The notes beneath the pieces were generated by a model. The model was given only the letters and a program-made list of their open reading frames with translations. It made no database searches and was not told where the DNA came from. A DNA stretch of 64,000 bases from Fictibacillus barbaricus (GTDB lineage Bacteria > Bacillota > Bacilli > Bacillales > Fictibacillaceae): NCBI RefSeq assembly GCF_014635025.1, contig NZ_BMCE01000001.1, forward strand, positions 1,178,001-1,242,000, written 5' to 3'. Below are positions 41,729-50,813 of the stretch, piece after piece. Made by a program: the position numbers and the translations under genes. Within the stretch, counting starts at the first letter, position 1. Each line of letters starts with the position of its first letter.

Positions 41729-44570
41729 CTTTTCTATTATCTTGTGTTGTAGCTGGAGGCGGATCACCAGTGCCAGGTTCGGTTGGCGGCGGCGGATCCT
41801 GTGGTTTATCTGGTTTTTCCCCATCTCCGCCAGTTGGTGGAGGTGTTGTTGGCTCAGTTGGAGGTTTCTTTTCACCAACTTGAACTTTTGTTTGGGCAGA
41901 AGATTCATTCCCAGCAATATCAACCGCTGTAACATATACGACTCCATTTGGCACTTTTGCAGATGTTTTATCAGCCGTTACAGATCCAATCTTCTTAAAT
42001 GAGTTGCCATCAGAAGAATGGTAGATGCGATAACCGATTACATCATTCTCACCATGAGCGGCCCAGGATAGAACGCCTTCAGACATCTTCGTTCCTGCTA
42101 CTGGAGAAGGTGCTTTTCCGTTCTCTTGCAGTTCTTTTTCAGGAACGATGTTGTTTAGAAGGTTCGTTGTATTAGTTAATTTATTCAGGGCTTCCAAGCC
42201 AAGTTCTCTTAAGAATTCCTCCTTGATCAGAACACCATCTTTTGTGAACTCTTGAGGTGTAGAAGGAAGAGCTTTATATTTGGCATCTCCAACAAGTACG
42301 TAACGTCCTTTTGTAAGTGTATCATCCACTTCTCTAGGTGTGAACTTCGCATTAAACAAGTCAGTTGTGACTAATCCTGCACTTCGGCATAAATCAGAAG
42401 GCAGTTTGCCTGAAATGCCGCAGATCTCACGACGAACAATACCCGAAGGCATTGCGAATTGTTGCTGTGGATCAACGAGTTGTGGTGCATGTTGATAAGC
42501 TGCGTTTATAAGCTGCGCCCAGATGGTCTGGTTTCTTTGTCCTGTATTCCCAGACAAGTCTGCTGGTGTGTCATACCCGATCCATACACCAAAGGTAACA
42601 TTAGGGTTAGAGGCGACAAACCATGAGTCTTTATCTTCGTTTGTTGTCCCTGTCTTTCCAGCCCAATCAGATTGGAAGGCTAGCTTACTAGGTACACCTG
42701 CAGCAGTTCCGGAAGAAAGGACATCTCTCATCATATCTATCATAAGGTATGATGTTTGTGGACTAAACACTTGCTTTGGTTCACTCTTATGCTGATAGAT
42801 AACCTTACCATCATTGGTTTCAATGCGATCAATCATATAAGCATCAACAAACTTTCCACTGTTTGCAAAAGTTGAGAAAGCATTAACGTTTTCTTCTACT
42901 GTTATACCTACATCAAGCGCACCTAAAGCCATTGCTGGTTGGGTTCGATCACCTTCAGTAAGACTTGTAACTCCCATTTGTATAAGTTTTTCCGTGGCTT
43001 TTACATGATCAACACGCTGATAAGATTTAATAGCTGGTATATTTCTAGATTTCTTAAGTGAATGACGAACTGAAACCAATCCGTCAAAATCCTTATCATA
43101 GTTATTAGGCTGCCAACCGCCGATATTAATTGGTGTATCCGGAACGATGGTGCCTGGCTGAACTTTTCCAGTTTCCATCGCATAAGAATAAGCAAGTAAC
43201 GGCTTCATTGTTGAACCGTTCTGACGAGGTGCTCTCATCGCATGGTTCGTTTGTTCGCGATTAAAATCACGTCCGCCGACAAAGCTGATTATTTTACCCG
43301 TATTGTTTTCAATTAATGTGGCACCAACCTCTTCAGGTTGAGGTTTTTCAAGCTTTATCTGTTGGCCATTGCTGTTATATACAAATTGATTGGCAGGTCC
43401 AAATAAATGATCGTTTTTAACTACTTTTTGCATTTCATCATATACTTTTTGGTCAATCGTTGTATAAATTTTAATTCCTTTTTGTCTTACTTGAGTACGA
43501 GCGTTGTCTTCATACTCTTTTCTTTCTTCTGGGCTAAGCTTTTCTAATTTTTTTCCATCTTTTTCAGCCTCTAATTTTGAAAGCAATTCTACTGTTCGAC
43601 GCTGAATTTCAACCGTTAAGTATGGATATCTTTCAAAAGAAGACTGCTTTTTAGTCGTTAGATTCTTTTTAATATCGTATTTTATGGCTTCATCATATTC
43701 AGTCTGTGTGATTGAGCCTGCTGATAACATTCGGCTAAGGACGGTTTGCATGCGCTTAATTCCAGCAGATATATCCTCCTTCTGTTCACCGCCATTATTA
43801 AATGGAGTATAAACAAATGGGTTCTTTGGAAGTCCTGCTAGATAAGCAGATTGAGCTAGATTCAGTTTTGAAGCTGGTACTCCGAAAATACCTTCTGCTG
43901 CTGCTTGTATGCCCGCGACATTTCGGCCAGATGAATTACGTCCAAAAGGAACGATATTTAAATAAGCTTCAAGTATTTCATCTTTTTTTAGAATCTTTTC
44001 AAGGCGCATCGCTAAAAGAATTTCTTTTGCTTTACGGTCGAATGAAACTTCATTTGTTAGAATCTGATTCTTGATCAACTGCTGTGTTAAAGTACTGCCG
44101 CCAGTTACAATGGCCGCACCAGAGAATTCTTCGTACATAGCGCGAAGAATCGCTTTTGGCACAACACCATCATGTTCATAAAAATATTGGTCCTCAGTTG
44201 ATATTACAGCTTTCATAACATATGGAGAAATATCTTGTAGTTTAACTTCCTGTCTGTCCAAATCGGATTGTAATTTGCCTAAGTATTGATTGTTTGCAAA
44301 ATAAGCAGTGCTTGTTTCTTCATAATTGTAGATGTCTTCTTTCATCGAAGAGTGAGCTCGTACTGGCTCATCTTTTACGAGTGAAGCAAAAAAGCCAGCT
44401 CCGACTCCTGCTGCGAAAACACCACCTAGAATAAGTAGTACTGTAACAATCAAAAACATGTTCCATGTGACGTTATATGTAATTCGTGCTGTTCGAATAA
44501 TCCGTTTTTCATTCAAAAAGTGGACAAATTTCTCCCATTTTTGCTTAAGTCCATCAAAATGAGACATCAT
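41709..44570 (-). CDS. Class A penicillin-binding protein, PBP1A family, with FN3 domain
   Basis: A 953-aa bifunctional peptidoglycan synthase. Transmembrane anchor about 34-62; GT51 transglycosylase with catalytic E126 in STEDQYFYEHDG; transpeptidase with nucleophile S453 in GSTMKP, SRN at 508-510 and KTGT at 639-642. A fibronectin type III module follows at about 800-880 (SPVAGTKMSEGVLSWAAHGE...), then a Pro/Thr/Asp-rich tail. The domain order is that of B. subtilis PonA/PBP1. Start is ATG 44570 after GGGGGGAG. Convergent with acsA and divergent from tyrS. Confidence 0.92.
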   Translation of the reverse strand: MMSHFDGLKQKWEKFVHFLNEKRIIRTARITYNVTWNMFLIVTVLLILGGVFAAGVGAGFFASLVKDEPVRAHSSMKEDIYNYEETSTAYFANNQYLGKLQSDLDRQEVKLQDISPYVMKAVISTEDQYFYEHDGVVPKAILRAMYEEFSGAAIVTGGSTLTQQLIKNQILTNEVSFDRKAKEILLAMRLEKILKKDEILEAYLNIVPFGRNSSGRNVAGIQAAAEGIFGVPASKLNLAQSAYLAGLPKNPFVYTPFNNGGEQKEDISAGIKRMQTVLSRMLSAGSITQTEYDEAIKYDIKKNLTTKKQSSFERYPYLTVEIQRRTVELLSKLEAEKDGKKLEKLSPEERKEYEDNARTQVRQKGIKIYTTIDQKVYDEMQKVVKNDHLFGPANQFVYNSNGQQIKLEKPQPEEVGATLIENNTGKIISFVGGRDFNREQTNHAMRAPRQNGSTMKPLLAYSYAMETGKVQPGTIVPDTPINIGGWQPNNYDKDFDGLVSVRHSLKKSRNIPAIKSYQRVDHVKATEKLIQMGVTSLTEGDRTQPAMALGALDVGITVEENVNAFSTFANSGKFVDAYMIDRIETNDGKVIYQHKSEPKQVFSPQTSYLMIDMMRDVLSSGTAAGVPSKLAFQSDWAGKTGTTNEDKDSWFVASNPNVTFGVWIGYDTPADLSGNTGQRNQTIWAQLINAAYQHAPQLVDPQQQFAMPSGIVRREICGISGKLPSDLCRSAGLVTTDLFNAKFTPREVDDTLTKGRYVLVGDAKYKALPSTPQEFTKDGVLIKEEFLRELGLEALNKLTNTTNLLNNIVPEKELQENGKAPSPVAGTKMSEGVLSWAAHGENDVIGYRIYHSSDGNSFKKIGSVTADKTSAKVPNGVVYVTAVDIAGNESSAQTKVQVGEKKPPTEPTTPPPTGGDGEKPDKPQDPPPPTEPGTGDPPPATTQDNRKDKKPSN

Positions 44571-44645
44571 TTGGTACTCCCCCCCTGTGTATAAGTATAA
44601 CATAAGGTCGAAATATGAAAGAATGAGATTTTTTGATTGTGATGA

Positions 44646-44675
44646 TTGACATGAAATTCAACCATATGGTAAAAA
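44646..44675 (+). promoter_or_regulatory. Sigma-A promoter of the tyrS T-box transcript
   Basis: Perfect TTGACA (44646-44651), 18-bp spacer, TAAAAA (44670-44675). Confidence 0.55.
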
Positions 44676-44694
44676 TAAATGAAGATTAATATAT

Positions 44695-44936
44695 GAAAGC
44701 GAAGATAGGAATCAGTAGCAGGTGTCTCCCTGTTTCAGAAAGCTGGTGGTTGATGCGAACCAGTGCAAAGGCATGCTGTGAATTACCTCCTGGAGCTGTC
44801 TCTGTGAACAGTAGTAGCAGAGAACGGATTGAACCGTTATGAAATGAAGTGAAAAGCTTGTTTTTAGCTTTTAATTAGGGTGGTACCGCGAGATTGTCAT
44901 CACGTCCCTTTCCAACTGGAAAGGGACTTTTTTTAT
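44695..44936 (+). promoter_or_regulatory. T-box leader of tyrS
   Basis: The leader contains the T-box core AGGGTGGTACCGCG (44877-44890), whose GGT(A)CC region pairs with the uncharged tRNA acceptor end. A terminator stem GTCCCTTTCC/GGAAAGGGAC (44904-44927) and T-run follow. Stem I spans roughly 44700-44800 with a specifier TAC (44784-44786), a tyrosine codon, in GAATTACC. Uncharged tRNA-Tyr is expected to favour antitermination. The 396-bp gap is fully explained by promoter plus leader. Confidence 0.93.
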
Positions 44937-44966
44937 TGCCATTAACAAAAGAAAGGATAGAAGAAA

Positions 44967-46226
44967 ATGAACATATTACAGGATTTAGAGTTTAGAGGGC
45001 TGCTCAATCAGATCACTGATCGAGAAGGACTTGAAAAAGAACTTGAAAGCGGGAAAGTAAAGCTATACTGCGGATTCGATCCAACAGCTGACAGTCTGCA
45101 TATTGGCAACCTTTTACCTATCTTAACCTTAAAAAGATTTCAGGAAGCTGGTCATCAGCCATTCGCTCTTGTTGGCGGCGGAACAGGATTAATTGGAGAT
45201 CCGAGTGGAAGACAGACAGAACGTACATTAAACGAAGCAGAAGTGGTTGTTCAGTGGACAGATAAAATCAAGAACCAACTTTCAAAACTACTCGATTTTG
45301 AAAGAGAAGGAAATGCTGCTAAAACAGTAAATAACTATGATTGGCTAAGTCAGCTAACGGTTATTGAATTTTTACGTGATGTAGGTAAAAACTTTTCTGT
45401 AAATTACATGCTTGCTAAAGATTCTGTTGACTCACGTTTAGAAGGCGGCATCTCGTTTACGGAGTTTTCTTACATGATTCTGCAATCTTATGACTTTTTG
45501 AACCTTTTCCAAAAAGAAAACGTTAAGCTGCAGATTGGCGGAAGTGACCAGTGGGGCAATATTACAGCAGGAATGGAATTGATCCGGCGTTCTGGTGAAG
45601 AAGATAAAGCGTTTGGTTTAACGATTCCTTTGATTACAAAAGCTGACGGTACAAAGTTCGGGAAGACAGCGTCAGGAACGATCTGGCTGGATGCAGATAA
45701 AACAACTCCATATGAGTTCTACCAGTTCTGGGTGAACGCAGCAGATGCTGATGTGATCAACTGGCTAAAATACTTCACATTCTTATCAAAAGAAGAAATT
45801 GAAGCTCTTGAGAAATCGTTAGCGGAAGCGCCTGAAAAACGTGAAGCTCAAAAAGCGTTAGGCCGTGAAGTGACAACGCTTGTTCATGGCGAAGCGGCTT
45901 ACAAACAAGCAGTGAAGATTACCGAGGCTCTTTTCAGCGGCAACCTTTCAGAACTTACTGCAAGCGAAATCGAACAAGGATTTAAAGATGTTCCATCATT
46001 CAGTGCAAATAATAATGAAGAATTAAATATTGTTGATTTACTCGTGGAGGCGAAAATATCTCCTTCTAAACGTCAAGCAAGAGAAGATGTAACAAATGGT
46101 GCAGTTTCCATCAATGGTGAAAAGGTTCAGGATACAGCTTATATGATTGGTGAGAAGGACCGTATTGAAAATAAGTTTGTTATCGTAAGACGCGGAAAGA
46201 AAAAGTACACTTTGATCAGATATTAA
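44967..46226 (+). CDS. tyrS: Tyrosyl-tRNA synthetase TyrS
   Basis: A 419-aa class I aminoacyl-tRNA synthetase. HIGN at 45-48 and KFGKT at about 230-234 are the two nucleotide-binding signatures; a C-terminal S4-like RNA-binding domain (about 352-415; ISPSKRQAREDVTNGAVSING) binds the tRNA anticodon/variable arm. Expression is controlled by the T-box leader. Ribosome site GAAAGGAT. Confidence 0.96.
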   Translation: MNILQDLEFRGLLNQITDREGLEKELESGKVKLYCGFDPTADSLHIGNLLPILTLKRFQEAGHQPFALVGGGTGLIGDPSGRQTERTLNEAEVVVQWTDKIKNQLSKLLDFEREGNAAKTVNNYDWLSQLTVIEFLRDVGKNFSVNYMLAKDSVDSRLEGGISFTEFSYMILQSYDFLNLFQKENVKLQIGGSDQWGNITAGMELIRRSGEEDKAFGLTIPLITKADGTKFGKTASGTIWLDADKTTPYEFYQFWVNAADADVINWLKYFTFLSKEEIEALEKSLAEAPEKREAQKALGREVTTLVHGEAAYKQAVKITEALFSGNLSELTASEIEQGFKDVPSFSANNNEELNIVDLLVEAKISPSKRQAREDVTNGAVSINGEKVQDTAYMIGEKDRIENKFVIVRRGKKKYTLIRY

Positions 46227-46237
46227 ACGAAAACTAT

Positions 46238-46268
46238 AGGAACCCTGTCGTTCAGAGGGGTTCCTCTC
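46238..46268 (+). terminator. tyrS terminator
   Basis: AGGAACCC (46238-46245) pairs with GGGTTCCT (46258-46265); the T-tract (CTCTCATTTT) is imperfect. Confidence 0.65.
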
Positions 46269-46295
46269 TCATTTTAATATTAGGATGTGTTTGTT

Positions 46296-47198
46296 GTGAA
46301 AAAAATTCAATTAGCAGAAGATCTTCAATTCTCGCAGATTATTCATGGACATTGGCGTTTAGCTGAATGGAACCTCTCACCTGAAGAACTTCTTTCTCTT
46401 ATGGAGAGATGTATTGAAGCAGGTATTACAACGTTTGACCATGCTGATATCTACGGAAACTATATGTGTGAAGAACTCTTTGGACAAGCCCTTAAGCTTA
46501 AGCCTTCTCTGCGAGATAAGATCCAAATTGTTACAAAATGCGGAATCAAGCTTGTTTCCGAGAAACGTCCGAGCCACACGATTAAGTCATATGATACGAG
46601 TAAAGAACATATCATTTCTTCAGCAGAAAATTCATTGCAAAAAATGAATACTGATTATGTAGATGTACTTCTGATCCACCGTCCTGATCCATTCATGGAT
46701 CCTGTTGAAACGGCTGAGGCATTTCGGACGTTAAGAAAAGACGGGAAAGTAAGACACTTTGGTGTTTCGAATTTTTCTCCTGCACAAATGGAAATGCTTC
46801 AGCGTGAATTTGATGGTCCGCTTGTTACAAATCAGATCGAACTATCCGTTCTTCATGAACAACCGTTCTTTGATGGTACCGTAAATCACCTTCAAAAAGA
46901 AAAGGTAAAGCCAATGGCTTGGTCTCCTCTTGCTGGTGGAAGACTGTTTAAAGGGGAAGATGAAAAGAGTCAAAAAGTTAAACGTGCTCTTGAAAAAATA
47001 GCTGAAGAGACAGAAGCTTCTTCAATCGATGTGGTTGCATATGCTTGGCTTTTGAACCATCCTGCACAAATCATGCCGATTGTTGGAAGCGGGAAGATGG
47101 AGCGTATCCAATCAGCTGTAGATGCGGCAAACATCACATTATCCCGTGAGCAATGGTTCTATATCCTGCAAGAAAGCATGGGGAAAGATGTAGATTGA
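46296..47198 (+). CDS. Aldo/keto reductase (YdhF-like)
   Basis: A 300-aa NADPH-dependent reductase with TIM-barrel fold. The catalytic tetrad is recognisable: Asp and Tyr in TTFDHADIYGNY, Lys in IVTKCGIK and His in LLIHRPDPF; VRHFGVSNFSPAQ is the standard AKR pattern. The sequence resembles the E. coli YdhF subgroup. Two GTG starts are possible; I take 46296, after TAGGATGTG. Substrate unknown. It stands between tyrS and rpsD as a single gene with its own terminator. Confidence 0.88.
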   Translation: MKKIQLAEDLQFSQIIHGHWRLAEWNLSPEELLSLMERCIEAGITTFDHADIYGNYMCEELFGQALKLKPSLRDKIQIVTKCGIKLVSEKRPSHTIKSYDTSKEHIISSAENSLQKMNTDYVDVLLIHRPDPFMDPVETAEAFRTLRKDGKVRHFGVSNFSPAQMEMLQREFDGPLVTNQIELSVLHEQPFFDGTVNHLQKEKVKPMAWSPLAGGRLFKGEDEKSQKVKRALEKIAEETEASSIDVVAYAWLLNHPAQIMPIVGSGKMERIQSAVDAANITLSREQWFYILQESMGKDVD

Positions 47199-47210
47199 TT
47201 TAATAAGATA

Positions 47211-47247
47211 AACTCACACATAATTAACATTTTGTGTGGGTTTTTTA
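47211..47247 (+). terminator. Aldo/keto reductase terminator
   Basis: AACTCACACA pairs with TGTGTGGGTT (one G-U) followed by TTTTTTAT. Confidence 0.8.
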
Positions 47248-47271
47248 TATTTGGCATCTCCTTTAAAAGAA

Positions 47272-47317
47272 GAAAAACCCCTAATGCCTTTAATAAAGGG
47301 ATTAGGGGCTTTTTCAC
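47272..47317. terminator. rpsD terminator
   Basis: CCCCTAAT/ATTAGGGG (47278-47285, 47301-47308) with an inner CCTTTA/TAAAGG stem, together about 14 bp; leftward it is followed by TTTTTCTTC. Confidence 0.9.
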
Positions 47318-47322
47318 TCTTA

Positions 47323-47925
47323 TTAACGAGAGTAGAATTCAACGATAAGCTGTTCAGTGATCTCAGCTGGAAGTTCAGAACGCTCTGGTAAGCGAGTGAA
47401 AGTACCTTCCAATTTGTTTTCGTCGAATGTTAAGAAGTCAGGTACGAAGTTGTTTACTTCGATTGCTTCTTTGACAGCTGAAATGTTGCGTGATTTTTCA
47501 CGAACACCGATTACATCTCCAGCAGATAGACGGTAAGAAGCGATATCAACACGCTTTCCGTTTACTGTGATGTGACCGTGGTTTACTAATTGACGAGCTG
47601 CACGACGAGTACGAGCAAGACCAAGACGGTAAACTACGTTGTCTAAACGAGATTCTAAAAGAATCATGAAGTTTTCACCGTGGATACCAGTCATTTTACC
47701 AGCATCGTTAAAAATGCGGCGGAATTGACGCTCGTTTACACCATACATGAAACGAAGCTTTTGCTTCTCTTGTAATTGTAAACCGTATTCAGAGATTTTT
47801 TTACGTTGAGTAGGACCATGTTGTCCTGGAGCGTATGGACGCTTAGAAAGTTCTTTCCCAGTTCCGCTTAGAGAAATTCCAAGACGACGAGAAACCTTCC
47901 ATGTTGAACCTGTATATCGAGCCAT
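47323..47925 (-). CDS. rpsD: 30S ribosomal protein S4
   Basis: A 200-aa primary 16S rRNA-binding protein that nucleates assembly of the small subunit. N-terminal [32 protein letters not shown] and the S4 RNA-binding domain at about 92-150 ([28 protein letters not shown]) are all canonical. ATG at 47925 follows AAGGAGGAG. The N-terminus lacks the zinc-binding cysteines, so it is the C-minus form. As in other Bacillales it is monocistronic, distant from the main ribosomal clusters, and preceded by an autoregulatory leader. Confidence 0.97.
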   Translation of the reverse strand: MARYTGSTWKVSRRLGISLSGTGKELSKRPYAPGQHGPTQRKKISEYGLQLQEKQKLRFMYGVNERQFRRIFNDAGKMTGIHGENFMILLESRLDNVVYRLGLARTRRAARQLVNHGHITVNGKRVDIASYRLSAGDVIGVREKSRNISAVKEAIEVNNFVPDFLTFDENKLEGTFTRLPERSELPAEITEQLIVEFYSR

Positions 47926-48116
47926 TATAGACTCCTCCTTCACATGTTTGTTTTGTGTTAAAACAATAACAGTGACTATGACCTTTTCATAAGCTTATTT
48001 TGTATGAAAAACATCATCACTTCAGCAGCCATGAAGCTACGCGATGTTCCCAGATCATGAAGATCAGGGTACAAAATAAAAACATATGATGGGCACAGTG
48101 CCGCTTATTTTACACA
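47926..48116 (-). promoter_or_regulatory. S4 autoregulatory mRNA leader
   Basis: The 190-nt leader contains GATCTTCATGATC, GGGAACATCGCG and the segments AGCTTCATGGCTGCTGAAG and ATGATG, which can form nested helices. The arrangement and position agree with the known Bacillus rpsD leader, to which S4 binds to repress its own synthesis. Identification rests on position and structure potential rather than an alignment. Confidence 0.65.
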
Positions 48117-48122
48117 AAGAAC

Positions 48123-48152
48123 AGTATAAGCTTTTTGCCTATACTATGTCAA
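48123..48152 (-). promoter_or_regulatory. Sigma-A promoter of rpsD
   Basis: Minus-strand TTGACA (48147-48152), 18-bp spacer, TATACT (48123-48128). Confidence 0.7.
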
Positions 48153-48189
48153 CTATATCACAAATACACAGAACATTTTTAGGGACAAA

Positions 48190-48218
48190 TTGTAATCCGA
48201 CAATAAATTCTATATGAT
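48190..48218 (+). promoter_or_regulatory. Sigma-A promoter of the methionine gamma-lyase-like gene
   Basis: TTGTAA (48190-48195), 17-bp spacer, TATGAT (48213-48218); start point near 48225. Confidence 0.6.
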
Positions 48219-48225
48219 AGAAACA

Positions 48226-48239
48226 AGAAAGCGCTTACA
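48226..48239 (+). promoter_or_regulatory. cre site at the transcription start of the methionine gamma-lyase-like gene
   Basis: AGAAAGCGCTTACA matches 13 of 14 positions of the cre pattern TGWNANCGNTNWCA including the central AGCGCTT. It begins at the predicted +1, a position typical of CcpA repression. ccpA itself is 12.8 kb upstream. Confidence 0.7.
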
Positions 48240-48269
48240 TCTTAAAATGCCCTAAAAGGAGAAGTAAAA

Positions 48270-49448
48270 ATGGATAATAAACGCTTTGAGACAGAAGTGA
48301 TTCACAAGGGATACCATGCCACGCAGCATCAAGGCAGTTTAGCACCTCCGATCTTTCAAACTTCTACGTTTGTGTTCGATAGTGCCGAAACAGGAGCTGC
48401 CCGCTTTGCAGGAGAGCAAGAAGGATATATATATTCTAGGCTTAGCAATCCAACAGTTGCGATGCTTGAAGAGCGGATTGCAGCCATGGAAAATGGAGAA
48501 AGAGGTCTTGCGTTTGGCTCAGGGATGGCTGCTGTATCTGCCATTTTACTTGGACTGACGAAAACCGGAGATCATGTGCTATGTTCAGAAGGAGTTTATG
48601 GATGTACGTTCGGTCTTCTGCAGTTGATGGAAGAAAAATATCATATTACGCATAACTTTCATTCGATGGATGATGAAGATTCGATTCGATCATCCATTAC
48701 AGACCATACATCTGTGATCTATATTGAATCACCAATAAATCCGACCATGAAGCTTGTGGACTTAGAGATGATTGCAAGAATTGCAAAAGAATTTGGAATA
48801 CCTGTAGTGGTCGACAATACGTTTTCTTCCCCATACCTGCAGCGTCCGCTTGATTTAGGATGTGATGTAGTCATCCACAGTGCTACGAAGTATCTCTGTG
48901 GACATGGAGATGTCATTGGAGGTCTTGCAGTAGGAAAAAAAGAACTGATGAGCCACCTGGCTATGACTACCCAAAAAGATATAGGCGGTGTCATGTCACC
49001 ATTTGATGCTTGGCTGCTTTTGCGAGGAATAAAGACATTGCCAGTCCGTATGGATCGGCATTGTGATAATGCAAAAAAACTTGCCAATTTACTAAAAGAG
49101 CACCCTTCTGTAAGTAAAGTATTATTTCCTGGAGATTGTGATTTTCCTCAGTATGAGCTTGCGAATAAACAGATGTCTAATTCAGGGGGTCTCATCAGTT
49201 TTGAATTAAAAGGAGATAAAGCAACAGCTCAAAAGTTTATGAACACCTTAAGGCTCATTAAGATAGCCGTAAGTCTAGGTGATGCTGAGACGCTCATACA
49301 GCATCCTTCTACAATGACACATGCAGTCGTTCCAGAGGAAAACAGAAAACAGATGGGAATCAGTGATCAGCTGCTGCGTCTCTCAGTAGGCTTAGAAGCA
49401 TGGGAAGACATTTGGGCTGACTTAGATCAGGGATTAAATCAGATATAA
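48270..49448 (+). CDS. megL: Methionine gamma-lyase-like PLP enzyme
   Basis: A 392-aa Cys/Met-metabolism PLP enzyme. The PLP lysine is K207 in HSATKYLCGHGD; YSRLSNPT (55-62) and SGMAA (84-88) line the cofactor. The motif VYGCTF at 109-114 carries Cys112, the residue that distinguishes methionine gamma-lyases from cystathionine gamma-synthases and lyases. The likely reaction is methionine to methanethiol, 2-oxobutanoate and ammonia. The product could feed carbon metabolism, in keeping with the cre site at its promoter. B. subtilis lacks a gene at this place. Cystathionine lyase activity is the main alternative. Confidence 0.82.
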   Translation: MDNKRFETEVIHKGYHATQHQGSLAPPIFQTSTFVFDSAETGAARFAGEQEGYIYSRLSNPTVAMLEERIAAMENGERGLAFGSGMAAVSAILLGLTKTGDHVLCSEGVYGCTFGLLQLMEEKYHITHNFHSMDDEDSIRSSITDHTSVIYIESPINPTMKLVDLEMIARIAKEFGIPVVVDNTFSSPYLQRPLDLGCDVVIHSATKYLCGHGDVIGGLAVGKKELMSHLAMTTQKDIGGVMSPFDAWLLLRGIKTLPVRMDRHCDNAKKLANLLKEHPSVSKVLFPGDCDFPQYELANKQMSNSGGLISFELKGDKATAQKFMNTLRLIKIAVSLGDAETLIQHPSTMTHAVVPEENRKQMGISDQLLRLSVGLEAWEDIWADLDQGLNQI

Positions 49449-49452
49449 AGAA

Positions 49453-49487
49453 AAAGCACTGTGCAGAAGAATGCACAGTGCTTTTGC
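49453..49487. terminator. Bidirectional terminator between megL-like gene and msrC
   Basis: Perfect 12-bp stem AAAGCACTGTGC/GCACAGTGCTTT, A-run before, TTTTGC after. Confidence 0.9.
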
Positions 49488-49488
49488 A

Positions 49489-49974
49489 TTAAATATACTG
49501 AAGCAAAATGTTGGTAAACTTTTCTAAATTCTCACGGTCCATCTCATCAAAACGTGCTTTTTCAGGGCTGTCTATGTCAAGAACGCCTAGTAGTTTTCCG
49601 TCTTTAACAAGAGGCACCACGATCTCAGATTGAGATGCAGCATCACAAGCGATGTGTCCAGGAAATTCATGAACATCTTTAACAACGAGTGTTTCCTGAT
49701 TTTGAGCAGAAGTTCCGCATACACCTCTGCCAAGAGGGATTCTGACACAAGCCGGAAGTCCTTGAAACGGACCTAGAACTAATTGATTAGACTCTTCTTC
49801 AAATGTATAAAATCCAACCCAGTTTACTCTGTCTAAAAATTGATTTAATAATGCAGAGGCGTTCGCCAGGTTCGCTGTTGCATTTGTCTCACCCTCTAAT
49901 AATGCAGAAAGCTGTTTAATCAGAAGAGAATAAGCCTCATTTCTGTCTGTGCTATATTGCTGAACGGAAAACAT
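49489..49974 (-). CDS. msrC: Free methionine-(R)-sulfoxide reductase, GAF type (YtsP)
   Basis: A 161-aa GAF-domain protein. Cysteines C76, C86 and C110 have the spacing 10 and 24 of the catalytic cysteines C84, C94 and C118 of E. coli fRMsr, which reduces free methionine-R-sulfoxide. LGRGVCGTSA and SEIVVPL are family motifs. The start is ATG 49974, seven bases after GGAGGAA. It is convergent with the methionine gamma-lyase-like gene, a suggestive but not conserved pairing of methionine-related enzymes. Confidence 0.88.
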   Translation of the reverse strand: MFSVQQYSTDRNEAYSLLIKQLSALLEGETNATANLANASALLNQFLDRVNWVGFYTFEEESNQLVLGPFQGLPACVRIPLGRGVCGTSAQNQETLVVKDVHEFPGHIACDAASQSEIVVPLVKDGKLLGVLDIDSPEKARFDEMDRENLEKFTNILLQYI

Positions 49975-50126
49975 CAAGATTCCTCCAAACCTGATAAATT
50001 GTTTATTCTATCCTATCAAATAATGTTGAACTATACACCCAAAAGCTCTTATTTGTCGAGCGATTCTTAAAGGTTTCTGTCTGCCGCCCAAGAATTTTAT
50101 ACATGAAGGAAGGAAGGTGGAAAAAA

Positions 50127-50813
50127 ATGAAGGCAGATTCTATGGAAACGAAACTAAAAATAGCCGAAGCAGCCATTGCTCTTTTTACAAGCCAGGGTTT
50201 TAAAGGAACTACCGTAAGGCAGATTTCAAAAAAAGCAGGGGTTAACCTTGCTTTGATCTCGTATCATTTTGGAGGAAAGAAAGGGCTTTTAGAAGAATTG
50301 ATCACTTCTTTTTTTGAAGGATATATCAGAAGGATAGAAATCATTTATCATACATCGAATTCTGCTACGGTAAAAGGAAGTTTTATAGAACTGGTAGAAG
50401 CTCTGTTGATCTATCAACAGAGAAACCTTCCTCTCGCGCGGTTCGTATATCGCGAAATGACACTTGATTCAACTCTTGTCCGTGAATTAATGTCCACTTA
50501 TTTAGTAAAAGAAAAATATTTTATTCAAACTTTATTTGAAAAAGGCATGAAGAAAAAGGAATTTAGAAGACAGCCTGTTGATTTTTTGACTATACAGTTT
50601 AAAGATATGATGATGCTCCCTTTTCTTCATCCATTATATTTGTCTGAAGTGTATCAAATAACGGCTGAGACTGAGACTTTCATCAAACCCTACAAAAAAT
50701 GGATGGTTAACTGGTTTGATAAATGTGTTTGCCAATCGGAAAGAAGAAACCCCCTGCTTTCTGCTGTGCAGAAACCTCTATTTGGAAGTATTCAAGAGAA
50801 GTGGGGAAGTTAA
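50127..50813 (+). CDS. yttP: TetR-family regulator (YttP-like)
   Basis: A 228-aa regulator with a TetR N-terminal helix-turn-helix (about 8-55; IAEAAIALFTSQGFKGTTVRQIS, LALISYHFGGK) and a helical C-terminal ligand domain. Start is ATG 50127, seven bases after GGAAGGTGG. Position between ytsP and hisJ/ezrA matches B. subtilis YttP (about 207 aa). Here it has a longer C-terminus, and its last 36 bases overlap the 3' end of the convergent hisJ. Targets unknown. Confidence 0.85.
   Translation: MKADSMETKLKIAEAAIALFTSQGFKGTTVRQISKKAGVNLALISYHFGGKKGLLEELITSFFEGYIRRIEIIYHTSNSATVKGSFIELVEALLIYQQRNLPLARFVYREMTLDSTLVRELMSTYLVKEKYFIQTLFEKGMKKKEFRRQPVDFLTIQFKDMMMLPFLHPLYLSEVYQITAETETFIKPYKKWMVNWFDKCVCQSERRNPLLSAVQKPLFGSIQEKWGS

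Noticed and set aside
44571-44645. Possible additional gene or operator between pbp and tyrS
   Set aside because: The space is taken up by the pbp ribosome site, the tyrS promoter and the T-box leader.
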